Positions 11,953 through 26,400 of a DNA stretch of 64,000 nucleotides are shown here, in pieces (the first letter of the stretch is position 1; each line of letters begins with the position of its first letter). Origin of the DNA: Strigops habroptila. Lineage: Eukaryota > Chordata > Aves > Psittaciformes > Psittacidae. The stretch is from NCBI RefSeq assembly GCF_004027225.2, contig NC_044283.2, positions 38,136,207-38,200,206 of the forward strand. The letters run 5' to 3'. The position numbers and the translations under genes were made by a program. Below the pieces are notes generated by a model. That model ran no database searches and was not told the DNA's origin. It saw only the letters and a list, made by a program, of their open reading frames with translations.

Positions 11953-14528
11953 TGATTAGCAGAGATATGCCCCCAAAAAGCTAGAATGCAAAAATCAACT
12001 TCATGAAGCAGAGGAAGTAAGATATACTCAGACGCTCCATCTATGAGTCAGAGGGGACCCTGAATAGCTGTCCATATGGCTGTCAGCAAAGGAGGAAAAA
12101 CATACCAAGAAAAAAATTTGCACTAAAATTTCCAATAAACTTATATTCAGATATTTGCTAATGCTAATTTATGCTATGAACATTGGACCATATATTTTTT
12201 AAACAAACAAAAACCCCATTCCATCCCACAAAAGCCCTCAATACACCTTACCAATCATGCATGAATTGGACACAAACTCCTCCTTGACCTTGAAGACTAT
12301 GTTCTAAAGCATGAGGTTTTGATATTTTCGTTTTAACAGAGAGTTAAGTGTTCTTATGAAAACATGGAGAATGCAGATGGGATTACCAAAATCCTGGAAG
12401 CAGAACAACAGATAAAAGCTTTGAACAGAAACACCAGTTCAGATTCCAAGTCCAATCACCTCCCACCAAAGGGATACAGCCTCACTTTTTTTGTTCCTCA
12501 GATACAAAACAGAGTTATGTCAAACATTTTCATTTTTACACCATTGCTCACCACTCCCCCAGTTTCAGAGGTGTTCCTAGGTGGAAAGCTTGCTGATCTG
12601 AAGAGTCTAGGAGTTTGAACTCTCTTCTCTCTTTCCATACATCACCTTTGAAGATTATATTGCAATCCTCATGTTGCCTTGGTCTTGGCAAGATGTTTCA
12701 TTGTATTATCAGTATGGCCATCATACTATAGTGTATTTTCCCTACTCATTTGAGCTATTTTAATTTCTGATAGTTCTCAGTATTATTATTGTATTTCATG
12801 TTGCTTGACTGTCAGGCACATTACATTATGAACCTAACTTTTTAAGCATTATTTAAATAAAATATGTCCTGCTGGCACCTGCATTTGGTTCATCCGTACC
12901 CTTTTTCCTGTTTCCCTTATAGTTCCATTTTTATCTCACCTAGAAGAATCTCCTGCTATGTGGACCTGATTTCAATAACCAGGTAAGATATCCATATTCT
13001 GGACATACATTTTTCAAGGCCATAAACATCTCTAATAGGACTTCAGTTAGCTCTTTATACAAAACAGCTTCTCCCCTTAAACAAGAAGTGATTCATGGGT
13101 CATGATAATTTATCCGATTTGTTGACAAGGTAAAACTGTACCTGCACAGCAAAGCTCACAAACCTTACCAGAACACCTACAGATCATTGCAGCTTCTTGT
13201 AGTTCTAGATCAGTATTAGTTAGTACATGTTTATGTCAAATCTTTTAAGTTGGGGTCAAGGCCATGACAAAACTCACTAAATCAAAATCCAAAGGTATAT
13301 CAAAGCTATGCCTGTAACAAAAATACTTTCACTCAAGGCTAAAGCTGTGAAATCAACAATGAAGCACCTAAAGAGATCAAGTCTCTTTCGGTGCCCTCAC
13401 AGTCACTAGAACAATTGCTGGTATTTTCTTTTCATGCTTAAGTAATATAACGATTGTGCCCCCTTTATAGAGGTAAGAGGGTATTTCAGACTGAAGACAA
13501 TTTATGATCAGAGTATCACCACAGTATTGTACAAGTAAAAGTCAGCTTCAAGTTGACATTCAATCACAAAATACTTAGAGCAATAAATGTTTGCTGGTAC
13601 ATCCTCATGAAAAAGGCTGTAGGTAATATAGAAAATACAGAAATGTTGCAACAGTCATGGGTAAAAGAACTTACACAAAACTTGAGTAAATGGTCTTAAG
13701 TCATTATATCACAGTTTAAAAAGGAATTTGATAAAGTATTTAGGCCAGCAATCTTCCACCAAATCAGCAACTATTTTTCTGTAGTTCACACAAAGCACAA
13801 CTACTTTATTTGAAATTATCACAACTGTCAACTACTTCTAAAACTACAAAAAGCTGGAGCTTAAGATACTACTAATACACAAGCTCAAGTAAGTTCATGA
13901 ACTTACCCTTTAGTTCGTTCCATAGGTTCGAATGGGTGGAATGGTTTCAGTTAAGAGAACTCTTACTACCCGACTACATTTTTTTCCATTAGCTTTTTCC
14001 CCAGAAATTCTTAAAAGTGGGCATACACAATGAAACAAACCACATAATATTCTCAGGAGGAAAACAAAAGTAATTACCTAATTTTATAGTTGGAGAAAGC
14101 AAAGAAGTTACTATAAATGACTTACGCAATGATATAGCGATAAAAACTCTATATAATCCCAGATTACAAGTCAGTATGACAGGAAAGGCATTCAACTTGA
14201 TCACTTACGAACCAAATGAACATGCACTGCTAAAAATAACTGGAGAGTCTTCATATATATTAATACTCACTTATATTGAAGTAATGAAATGCTTCAAACT
14301 ACGTTATATTGTCTAGCTTATCACTTTACAGTTAAACTACGGTTGAGAGAAAGATTTGTTTCAGATTTTTATAATAGAATGTGATCACCTATGTGAAATA
14401 TTATTTTAAATGCCTTACATGCGCGTACATGTTTATAACACAATCTGAAAGGTTTCCAAACATATTCTCTGAGAACTTGTTTTAAACGTGAAAAATATGC
14501 CTCTAAATCCACAAAAATTGGCCAGGGG

Positions 14529-14569
14529 CAAAAGAAATAAATAATGAATAAATAAATAAATAAATAAAA
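14529..14569. repeat. (AAAT)n microsatellite
   Basis: AAATAAATAATGAATAAATAAATAA-type repeat of tetranucleotide period with one interruption, about 40 bp. Confidence 0.85.
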
Positions 14570-14982
14570 TCAGAACCACATGTAATAAATACAGCTATTT
14601 TAACATGTGAAAACTGACCCAGTTCCAAAAAGTAGATTCCCTTCAATCCTATTTTCCTTGTTTCTTCAGACACACGTTTGCCCTTTAATTCAGTCAATTC
14701 AAACAAATTAAACAAACATGCAATAAACAGGTTTTCATGAATATGTACGCTCGGACTTTGCATAAGACCTTCTTCACTTCCAGCTCACTATGGGCCCAGA
14801 GAAAAAAAAAAATCCTTCAGCAGTAAATTACTAACTTGACCCATTTTCTCTCCTGCTGCCTAGTTACTTTTGACACCAGAGTGTGCTGCTCCAACCGAAA
14901 GTTCAGACACAAATGTTTGTACGCTATGTCATAAGGTGGATCACAGAGCTGATGTGGACCAGGGGGGGAACCTGACCAAAAG

Positions 14983-15072
14983 AAAAAAAAAAAAAAAAAA
15001 AAAAAAAGTAAACCAAAAAAAAAAAAAAAATGGGGAGGGAGAGAAAAATCAAAAACCCCACCCCACAACAAA
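14983..15072. repeat. A-rich tract with two long poly(A) runs
   Basis: Two poly(A) runs (roughly 24 and 16 bp) are separated by GTAAACC and followed by A/C-rich sequence. Open frames on both strands through here come from the base composition and are not genes. Confidence 0.85.
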
Positions 15073-18000
15073 AAACAAACACCCCCAAAACATAACCAAT
15101 AGCCAGTGTATTTTCAGAAGAGTATACTTAGGTAACATCAGTTACAAAATGCAGTTCATAGCATGATCAGATGGGAATCAGCAGCAGTGGGAGGAAATCC
15201 CTTAAACTGCCAAAAACTTCAGCCTTGTGAAACTATTCTCAGCATACACAGAACGTATTCAAGGCTCTCTAACTGCACTTCTCTTAATCCCAGTTCATAT
15301 TTCAACATGCTCTCAATGAAGCGCAGCACCACCACGTAAAATGAGAACTGACACAGAAGTGTGAAAGTTTAAGAAGACCTTGCAGTATGTTTTTGAAATA
15401 TAGTAGTTCTTTGATTAAAATACAGAGGCATAATATTCTTTGATATTGCTTATGCTAAAAATGAATCATTATAAACCTAACATTGGCAAAATTAAATATC
15501 TGCTGCTATCATTAGAAGTTACTTTGCTTGACGGAATATGAAACTTCCCTTACAATAACTGGAAAGGTAAAGGGTAGGGAAAACCAACACACATTGCTAC
15601 ATTGAACACCAGTGCTCCGTGCTACTGCTTACTGTTATGCACCTATAATTAGAGCAGTTTCCTCCCAGATAGTAAAAAGTGTTACTACTTCCAAATCAAG
15701 CATCAGCTCTGAACAGAGTCTAAGCAGGATGAGTTTTGTAACCAGTCACATCGCATAAACAGAGCTACTAAGCTTACTACACTTCATGAAATAAACTGCA
15801 AGATGTTTGAGGGAAGGAATATCACTGGTTTAGTATGTCTCCTCCCCATTTGGAACTCAAGTCAGAAGCGTTTTAACCAGTACCCTTGTATCGACTGCTC
15901 GTGTGACATAGCTGATGGACTGCATCCTTGTAAGTATCCCACAAAGAATACAACACTGACCTCTATCACACAGAAATCTGCCTAGATAACACAGAAGCAA
16001 CATACTATGATTAAACAATTTTTGCAGATTTAATACCTTTCCTGAAGAAGCATTTTTTGCTGCCTGAGGATTATAAGTGAACTGAGATTTTTCACCACAG
16101 AGTTAAAAAAAGATCCTAGAAAGAAACCAAAAAGGAATTATAGGTAGCATAAAGTGCTTGGAAAGATAAGCATAATGCCAAATAAATAATTTTAAGGTGG
16201 AATATGTTAACTACAACTGTTCAAACTTATGGCTAACTTCAATGTCAAAACAAGCAGCTGACAGAAAAAGCTGTTTTAACCCGTTCACTGATGATTAGTA
16301 AAGAATATTAAGCATTTCGAAAAAAAAGTAACTAATTCCACAAATATTAGCAGTTTCTCATTCATTTTGATAAGCTTACTTTTCTCTTTTTCCAGAAAAG
16401 CTAACCTATACAAGAATGAACTTCTTAAACTCCAGTGTGTCCATCCTTAATGTTAGCTTTTCATTACTATAACAAAATAAAAATAGATACAGTAGATCAA
16501 ACAAAAAAGCCAGAGAGCAAAGGAAGTGGGAACAGCAAAACTGTCATTAGAAAAAAAAAAATCTGGCTTAGCATGAGCAATAGGTTTATAGGCTGATTCT
16601 ACCACAGGCTGTAATAGCAACTTCAGTAACACATAAAATTTGCTGTGAAGTCATATGGGCAACAGACAGCTATCTCCACAACTCAACACACACTCTAGTT
16701 TGAGAAATTATAAAGTATAGCTCATTTGAAAGAACTACCACCTACTTGATCTTCCACAGGGAGAGAAGAAAACTGCCATTCTCCTTGGAATAAATTGGAA
16801 GTCACAACACTACATGCTACCACCAGCTAAAGCTAACAAAAAAAAAAAAAAAATTAATATAGATGCAACATTTTTCGCATTGGTATATGTCTTTGAAACT
16901 CTGCAATAAATATACCACATCACCAGGAAAAAAAATAATAAAGGGCGGGCAACAAAATTATTTTTACATTACAGATCAAACAAGTTGGCTCTACAGATCA
17001 CTGACAGACTGACAGTGAAGGAAAAACAAGTAACATCCCTCTCCACAGAGTCTAGATTTCAGTTCTGCAAATTCCGTAAGAGGACATGATTTCAAGACAA
17101 CAAGTACTCTGTATCAGGCAAATTTAAAAGAAAGTAAAACATTTTCAGTCCAGGTTTCCTCTGCACCATTGCTGTTGGACTAGAAACTGAATTGAGCCTG
17201 ACATAAGATATGAGACTAAAGCAGGGCAGAAACACGTAAAAGAACTCCAAGAATAAGCATAAGAAAATCAGATATAAGGGAATAAGACACACTTAGTAAT
17301 TAAAGCTTTGAGCTTTGGATACACTTCTGATGATGGCAACAAATTCCAAGTTAGGCATAAACACCAGAATATAACTGAACTGAGCCTGTCTCATACTTAG
17401 GTAAAACGAGACTTGAGTGATTTACAATACAAGTATCAGATCTTAAACATCAAAAGTAACATCATAAAGAATGTATTCTTATGTTCTAATTGCAATAATT
17501 TTCTTAATATTTATGACTCTGAGCACTAGAATTCCACAACAGGTACCAGCATATACACAAACTGAAAATATAACTGAAAGAGGTTATCAGACTGCTTTTC
17601 AACATTACAGATTTGGGGTGAGAGGATTCTTATGTTTTCTACAGCATGTTGTAATTTCATTAAACAAATTAAAGTAAATACGGATGTTAGATAATGAGGA
17701 AGAAAAAAAAAATCTTTATGGGAATTCTGTAAGTTTTATTAGATTTAGAATCTTGCTGTAAAAAATTAAGTAGTATATATTCATAGAAGCTTCAGTTTTA
17801 GCATTCTACTTTAATGCAATTATGCTTCATTATGCCACATAATACAGAAATACTTTCAGTTATATAAAGTGTAATTATTCTATTAATGTTAAAGGAAATA
17901 GTTGTCTAAACAATTTTTCACTATAGAGATTTTTAAACTAATAATTCAGTAACTTTAAGAAACAATGGTAGTTCAATTAATGATTTAAAATCATAGAACA

Positions 18001-18339
18001 CACATCTTGAGCAACAGGAATTTTTCCAAGTCACTGGAGAGAGCTAGACATGACAGAAACTATAGAGGAATATTCTCTGCATTTATATAATTTGTGTTTC
18101 AGAAGGTATCTAACATTTGCCTGTCATTCAGCCAGATCCACCCATGCAGCTGTTTGCCCATGTAGAATGTCAACTCTTTGTTGTGACAATGCTTGAAGTA
18201 GCACTGCCTAAGTGGTTATTCAAAAACTGTTGCTATTTTCAGTCTTGCCATGTATTTCCCTACTTTGGTGAAGTTTTAGTGTGACATACACCATTACAAG
18301 TACTACCTGTTTCCAATGATAGAACTGAATAATAAAAAA

Positions 18340-18363
18340 TTTTTATATATATATATATAAATA
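18340..18363. repeat. (TA)n microsatellite
   Basis: A short TATATATATATATATA run, nine or so dinucleotides, in AT-rich intergenic sequence. Confidence 0.85.
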
Positions 18364-20227
18364 ACTCAAACATGTAAAGAGGGTTTGAATGCACTATGAA
18401 TATCTCTCCTTCCGAAGATGGTACTACCTTCCACAACCAAATTTAATTTTAAAAAAAGAAAGCAAATGTCAGAGAAAGACATTTAGACAAACAGCTCCAC
18501 TGCCCTAACAGTAAAAAACCCTTGGCTTCAGTTTGATCAAAGTGAGCCCCTGTTTGGTCTTGAAAAGAGAAGCAAAGCCATTAATTACAAAGACTAAATC
18601 CCATTGCGGGGTTCTGCATTTAAGCTTCTGGAAGAATTAAACAGTTGAGCAACTCTTGATATTCAATTTTGCAGTACTAAATAGAGATTATATTAAATTG
18701 CACACTTACAGAAAGACCTTTTTCTGACACTTTCTGCATTACCCATATGAATTCAGTGTTAAATCCCTGTAACTTGAATCATTTGTATTGACTAACACTT
18801 CTCATTTTTGCCATAACATCGACAAACAATAGAATCATTGTCTGGTATCTTATCAAATATCACACAGAATAATTATCTTGCTTAACATAAAATCCTCTTG
18901 GATTCCAAAGCAAAGAGGTAAAAATAAAGGTGGGTAATATTTCAAAATATTTTATCATTACTGGTTTAAAGCAATAACTTTTAAAAAATAACCATATATG
19001 AATATGCTTTTTCCTCCTTTAGCAATTATTTTGTACAAAGATTTCCACAAGATGGTGCTGTAGTCCTATTTTTGAAAATATCACGTCTTTCCACTGAATT
19101 AGCCTAATATTTAGAAGAAAACCTCACTTCATTGTTAGGATGATGAATAGAAATTTGCAAGGTCTATTTTCAATTAATGAGTATAATTTTCCAAATTTTT
19201 TTTTTTAAGCGAATGAAAAAGTTCTGTTGCTAAAGACCCAAAACCCTCAACTAAAGTTTATATAACATAATGGATCACCGTATGTTCTTCTGTTTGTATG
19301 CATAATAAAGTCAATTTATATTCCATATGGTTATAGAAAAGAAAATCATAATTATCGTTAAAACATATAAATCACTTTTTACAGCATAATGTCAGACAGC
19401 TGGTTTTGCCTTCATTTGCAAACTGCCAAAAAAAAAAAAATCCACTTGTTTTATGATATCAAAGTCCAAAAATCCTTTTAAAGTGAAGTGAGCATTATAG
19501 CACAAAGAAACCTTGATATGGCAGGCTACCAATTTACAAAGACTAATACATATATGAATAAATCTTACCCAACCTTACACATCTTTGGTATGATTATATG
19601 TTTATGGAAGTCTTATATCTACTTATGTCTCTAAAAAGAAATCCTAAAACGGCTTCAAATAATAAAAATGTTTTGTCTCTTTGTATACTGGATGGTCTCC
19701 ATCTGTGCTGCTGATCTTAAAATGTGTTGGGTAAGAGCACTAAAACACTCAACACATCTCTTGTAGTCAAAGTCTGTGGACTTACTTGCATATTTTAGCG
19801 TTTAGGATCAAACTGACCTTTGCTTTGTCAGTGTTAATGGAAGCCATAATGTGTAGGTGTTCTCCAGCTCAGGATGAAAATTTATATTTAAAAAAAACAA
19901 ACAACAAAACCCCAGCAAAAAAAAATACATATTTGAAATTGTGTATTTAAGTTTTCACTAAGACTTATTCAACAGTACAGATGGTGAGATGGTATGTAAG
20001 AATGCCTCTTGGGTGTAACATGCAAGTCCCAGCTGGAATGTTTCCAACAGGATGTAAACCACGGTCCTCAAGCCTGCACTTTAAAAAACATATTACTTAG
20101 CACACTGCTAACAAATGTCAACACAAAAATACACTGCTGTAATGACTTCACTTTACAACGTGGGGAGGAGTAGATATTTGAACATTTTTCAAAAACAAAA
20201 ATAGAGGCCCGAGGGAGGGAAATCAAT

Positions 20228-20380
20228 ACACAGATGCATTAGAGAAATATTTATTCAAAGGAATAAAAGCACTGGTGATCATTACAAATTTGATATATTA
20301 AAAACTTAATGCTGTACAAACATACATATTAGGTCTGATATCCATAAGTTTACAGACACCAGGACTGAAGACCTGTGCTT
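20228..20380 (-). terminator. CEP44: CEP44 3' UTR and polyadenylation signal
   Basis: On the minus strand an AATAAA (complement of 20250-20255) lies about 125 nt after the TGA, followed by T/G-rich sequence. This predicts a very short 3' UTR of roughly 150 nt. Longer forms using signals further left are possible. Confidence 0.7.
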
Positions 20381-20438
20381 TCAGATCTTCTCAGAGTTGT
20401 TGCTTGATGTTTTCAACAATTCTGAGGTTTCTTCAATT
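20381..20438 (-). CDS. CEP44: CEP44 last coding exon
   Basis: Residues 357-375 and [13 protein letters not shown] aligns with human MFEETAELLK. The tail TSSNNSEKI differs from the human CPNHYL ending. Acceptor TTTCAG. Confidence 0.93.
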
Positions 20439-23400
20439 CTGAAAATAAATTTTGTTTACACACACACACTTATTAAAATATGGTAAGAAATAACTGACTT
20501 GTCTTTAACTTTCTAATGTATCCAAAATATTAACAAGCATAATGAAACCTTGTTTCCTCTCATCCCCCCTTTTCCTCTGCAATTGGTTTGTATTTTAAAT
20601 GCCTACCACATATCTATAAACCTTAACTATACATAAAGTAAGCCACACAATAAAATTAAATCACAAAAAAGGCTACAGCTTTTTTCAGGCCAGGCCCTTA
20701 TAGAATAGAAATCTCTTGCTAAAGAAACATCACACAGCAATGCATTTCTCCGCAAGCATAACAAAAATATTTCTTACAAAAAGAAATTCATTACAGATCT
20801 CAGGACTAGTATCAAATACACCTTAGAGATATCACAATGCTCAGGCTGAAACTGGTTTTACTTTACTTTAAATAATAAAACCAGAGTTAAGATAATGAAA
20901 GAAAACTTGCAAGTACCTGGGATTTCCTATCAGAAGGTAAATAATATTCCAATTCCTTGTCAACCAGATTCTAAACACTCTTTAATCTCTAATTAATACT
21001 ATTAAGAATGTTTTCTATTGCTTTTTAGAAACCAAAACAGTGACTCATCCCACAAATACAGAACTGTAAGTGGATTTATTATCCAGTGGAGTCATAAGGA
21101 AATGCCACACCTGATGTAGAGACCTTTGTGGTTGGAACACATGTACATTCTCTATATGCCTTAGGCCAGCACAACTCCCTCCTGGGAAATGAATTCCCTC
21201 TGCCCTTTCCTATTACTTACATTTTACTTATCCTTTCCATTCTTTGTTTTGTTGTCTCCTGCAATTTAAAAGCAACAAAGTTAGTGAACTCTTCAAAGCT
21301 AACATTCTTCAGATAGACTTTCAACCTAAAAAATCATAGAGAAAATGTGACTTTAAGCATTTGCTAAAGAATCATTAGAAAACATACCAAAAAGATTTTT
21401 TATGAGACAGACCTAGATATAGTTTTGCAGTTTCCCTGTTTTTCACTAGTAGTATAAACAACTAAAACTAATGCTTACTTGTTCTCTTGACCTCAGAAAG
21501 GAAATTAACTAAGCATTTGCCAGTTTTACTTACCTTTGAAATGTCTGTCAGATCCTGAGAATTAATGGTCACAGCTCTGGGAGATGGGTCTGTGGATAAT
21601 AGTAAACTGTATCCAGACAACTGACGAAGACACTCTGGCATGTCCTCCTTCCTTTCTGTATCTATGCAGAAACAGGTGGGTTTGGGTCACCTTTGACTTT
21701 TGCTCTCTTATTGCAGGGTCAGTTATCAAATAAGCTTGATTTACAGTATGTAATAACAGAAGAGAATGCATTGTTTAGAGACGGAAAAAGAAAAGCTAGT
21801 GGTGAGAGTCCAAAATAGGTAAAGATAAATGCAGTGTAGTATGTATAACACACACAAGGCAAATTCCAAGAGGATTACTAGGAATGTTACCTTTATCCTG
21901 ATTACAATAAAATCAACACTTAAGAAAGTGTAATTACTAGGTCAAACATTTAATAGTAACTTAAAATAGTTTATGTTATTTTTATTGTAAACTGCTTGTT
22001 CAAACATGTCTTTAATTTGTGCTAAGTAACCTGTCTTATAAGCAGCAGAAATAAAAACATAATATCACCTTCTTGCTAAAAATCTGTATGAAGGTCTTGC
22101 TGTTTCCCTAGCTCTCTTCCTGCTGGGATAAGTTTAGCATCCATTTAGCAGAAAGAGACTTCTCTTTTACATTGGGATGGCTCTTATACTCTTTGCAATT
22201 TTAGAATACTATTGCTGGAGAACAGAATTTAGCATTTGGAAAAAGTGATCCCTTGCTCTTCTTTCAGTAAAGTCACCATCTATGGATCATACCTTTAGAA
22301 TTTTTCTAGCTATATTATCCTGTATTTAAAATAATATTATTCCTAATTTATTAAAATTAAAAAGTGTTTCTTCTGTAAAACTGTTATTCCTGATGAACAC
22401 TACAACCAAAAAGAACATGAAAACGTCCCAAGTACTGTACATCTCAGAAGAGTTAAGACTGGCCATAATTTGTATGCCTAAAATTTCCTGAATCATATTC
22501 TAAAAAAGCAGGAATAACAGGAATTCAGAGAATTCTAGAAGTCTGAAAACATGAAAATTCTTTTTTAAAGACCATCAGTCTGCTTGCTGGTTACGAAGAC
22601 CTCAATTGTCAGTAACATACCACTAAAGTTACGAAAGGAAGTAAAGATGTTGCAACTTTCCGAGGTCTGTAAAAAGAAGGTCCCATTTCTGAGACTTGAA
22701 AATTAAAATGAATTTTGCCATAACCAAGAAACTGCCTTCCTAATTTCCATGAAAACTGGATTACTGAGATTCCCTTTTAGTTTAAGTGCAAGAGCCCAAC
22801 ACTGGACAAAAACACCTAATAAGTGAGAATAGGAAACAGAATATCTTCCTTACTACTCTTTGTAAGAATAACAGCTGCCATAGAGGAAACAGGCCAAATT
22901 AATAAAGAGAATGATGCAAAGTAAGGGCTAAAGAGCTACCATTGAGGAAGAGAGAATAATTACTTATGGCCTGGGGAATGTTTTTAAACTTCTTTCCCAC
23001 TTCAGGCTGTTTCATTTACTACTTGTACATTAGCAAAAAGTTAGAAAGAAGGAAAAGATTTTGTCTTGCTCTTCAAAATATGAGAGTTTAACAAAAATAC
23101 TACTTGGATAGCTAGCTTTTTCAAAGGGATGAATATTCAGCAGTGATTTGGAAAACACAACAGATTGTGAAAGAAACAGCCCTGATTTGTCCTGAGCCAT
23201 TATAAAAGTAAAAAACGTCATCATAAATGTGAGACTATTTTGACTATAACAAAGCTGTGGCAGCAAATGTCATTCCTTTTGTGTTTATGAGTAGCTTATT
23301 TTTAAAATGTTATTATAACTGCTTTAAAGTACAGATAACATTTTGGTTTTCGCAGCTTTAAGTATAGAACCTTAATTAAATTTGCATCTTCATGATTTTT

Positions 23401-26400
23401 AGTAGTTATTTGTAACCATGAATTACTACATGTTTTCAATAATGCTTTAAAAACTATTTCAGTAAACACAGCTTCTAAAGAATAAATTATAAACACGAAA
23501 CAACTGACAGGTTAACTTGTAGCTTGCAGCATTCATTTAAATTCAGAGGTCACTAAATTGCAGTTGTCTACTTAAAAAAACACTACTTTAGTTAAGGTCA
23601 GCAAGAAGTGTTTAGCATATGATGTTAATTAAAAATAAAATCATTAATACTCACCAGGGGAAACTGGCAACCTACTAGAAGAACCTTCGTGACTTAAATT
23701 GCTTAACTCTGCAGGTAACTCTCTCTGAAATACAAATTTACTACATTTTAGCCAACCACCTTATTTAAATCATCTTTTGACCAAACAAAAGTATATTTAA
23801 GTACTTTGTAATTTAGTACTTAAGTACTAAAATTAAGTAACTTAAGTATGCAGTTGCTACACCTGTGCTGGGACTGCACAGGTGTCTTTACTGGACTGAA
23901 AAAAATCCAACATTTCCATACATACATTGCATTTGAAAAGTAGACTATTGCTGTTTGTAAACAGTTCAAAACCAAGTCCAAATATAGTGATATAGCTTAG
24001 GTATGAGTAGAATGAACAATCAGACTGTTCTTGGTCTGTGCTACAATTACATCTTGACGTTATCTGCTGTTACCTTAACAAAATAAGCTTACCTTCTACT
24101 TTCCGTTGATATTCAGAAATGCAGCTCCTCAGTCCTAGAAAAATTAGCCTGTACATGAACTGAAATTCATGCCATGTAAGTGTTTAGAACTCAAAAGTCT
24201 ATTTTAAGCTAGTTTCCCAGGCTCCTAAATGAGAGAGGGCTCTTTTAAGAAAGGTTCCAAATTTAACTCAATCTAGTTTAGAAAAGGTTGTTCAAGGAAG
24301 CAAAATCGTTGTACTAACAATAAATGTTTCTCAGTGCAATTTTCTGATTTCAAAATTAAAACATCCAACACTCAAACAACTCTGGATTTTTTTCACCAGT
24401 GAGTTATCATTATGATTTGAAATCTCAGCCTTTGGTAAAGTGTATCACTTTATATCCTGCAGTAACTATATCAGTTATCAGGGGAATATTACACCCAAAT
24501 AAGTGAATGAGGGAGAAAGAGTAAGTATTGTATGGGAAGAAGCTGGAAAAAGACTGTAATAATGGATACATTTGACAGATCTGCACTGACTACTTCTGCT
24601 CAATTCTTTCCATCGAAATAGATTTGGTAGCTTTCAGACCTTCCCAGAGCTAAATGCACAGCTGCAGCTACTTTGGCGGCAATGCAAGACAGATCTTAGT
24701 GTTCCTGCTATGCTGGTTAGATGCTAAAAGTTCCCCAAAAAAAAAAATAAAATGTAAGAGTAAGAAGAAAGGAGTAATTCTGAATTGTTTCTCTATATGT
24801 GAAGCACAACTTGGATGGAATTTCATGAAACAAAGAAGTAGCAATTCCCTGGCCCAAAGGATTACTTCTTGGCAGTTTTCAAATGCCTACTGCAAAAAGG
24901 TTAGGTTTTGAAGACTTTTTTTTTTTTAAAAACATATAAAAAACAGCTTATTTTGCTTTGAAAAAAGGACAAGCAACAATGCCACAAAAATCACATTCAA
25001 ACTTCTTTCAGCAGTGACTTCTTTCAGTAACAGGGAGTATAGAAATATAATTATCTTATTGGAATTTTTAAAGTGGTATTAAAGTTAAGTATTTTCTAAA
25101 TATTTTCCAAATGCTATTCCAAACCTTTGAACAACTGAAATAAACTGTTACTGAAGTAATAATAAACCAAATTTACAGAAAAGAACAAGCCTAGTCTGAA
25201 ACAGACTTTCCTGTGCTGCTACCTCATAAAAGCAACAAGTATCTCTTGGAGAATACACTTCTAACCAGGAGCAAAACTGTCTATGGCTATTCAGCTGAAG
25301 GCCTTTTGAGACTGCTGGCAGACAAAAGTATTATCACTGGTGGTGTTATTTGGATGTATAACCATTGATAATTAAATTACAATATCCATACAAAATTGAT
25401 TTCAAATGGTAAATCACTTAAGCCATTACCAACCTGAAACTGTGTTTAAAACAGAAGTGATTGAGAATGTCAATCCTTATCATTTCAGTACAGCCTTTAG
25501 AAATAACCTAGTGACCAGTCAGAACACTTCATTTTGAGACTTTACATAACTAGCACACTTGCAAGGCACACAGAAAAAAACATGTCTTGTATACAAGTAT
25601 TATAGACATTCTGAAATCTGCAGGGCCAGCAACACACACAGAGCTCCTGGTTACAAGTAAATTCAACATTTTTTACAACCACAGAGAAAAAAGCAATACG
25701 GATCAAGTATTTTCCACAAGGGTTTTCAACTTCTGAAAAGCACCTGACAGCATCTGAAGGACATACACAATGTACATGTGTACAAAGTGTACAAATACAC
25801 TTTGAAATCAAGCATGTGATCACAAAATTGATGCTATGATTCACTGCATCTCAGAATACCTACATGTGCATATAAATGAAATTATACAATGCACACACAA
25901 CTACTTTATCACTATCTACAACTACCTGAAAGGAGGATGGAGTAAGGAGGTGACTGGTCTCTTCTCCCAAGGAACAAGTGATAGGACATGAGGTAACGCC
26001 CTCTTAAGCTGCACCAGGGTAAGTTTAGATTCGATATTAGGAAAGGGTGAAGGGCCAGGTACTGGAACGGGCTTCCCAGGGAAGTGGTAGAATCACCATC
26101 CCTGGAAGTGTTCAACATCCACGTAGATGAGGCCCTCAGTGCCATGGTTTAGTGGTAGACTTGGCAGTCCTGGGGTAAAGGTAGGACTTGATGATAGACT
26201 CACAGATAGACTCAATTAGGTTGGAAAAGACCTTTAAGATCATCAAGTCCAACCTCGAGATCTTAAAGGTTTTTTCCAAACTAGTTGATTCTATGATTCT
26301 ACAGGGACCTTTCATCAGCATGACAAATAACAGCCTCAATGTGGCAAAATACTTGATTTGCTCTCACAAATATGCCCAATGTAGCCACATCACAACTGTA

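Larger units (their letters stand above)
2614..20229. other. Intergenic, left of CEP44
   Basis: This is about 17.6 kb of AT-rich sequence between the ERV and the 3' end of CEP44. No reading frame here has a recognisable domain, splice-bounded exon or homology known to me. It contains a CR1 tail (11763-11952), simple repeats and A/C-rich tracts, and a GC-rich patch with a hairpin at about 4918-5012. In other amniotes HPGD lies on this side of CEP44. I looked for its short-chain dehydrogenase motifs and saw none. Confidence 0.7.

Noticed and set aside
12364-12618. 84-codon plus-strand frame starting MENADGITK
   Set aside because: No recognised domain, no neighbouring exon, and AT-rich intergenic location. 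An HPGD exon was considered, but no dehydrogenase motif is present.
13915-13945. tRNA T-arm-like GGTTCGAAT
   Set aside because: No matching acceptor, D or anticodon arms could be placed around it.
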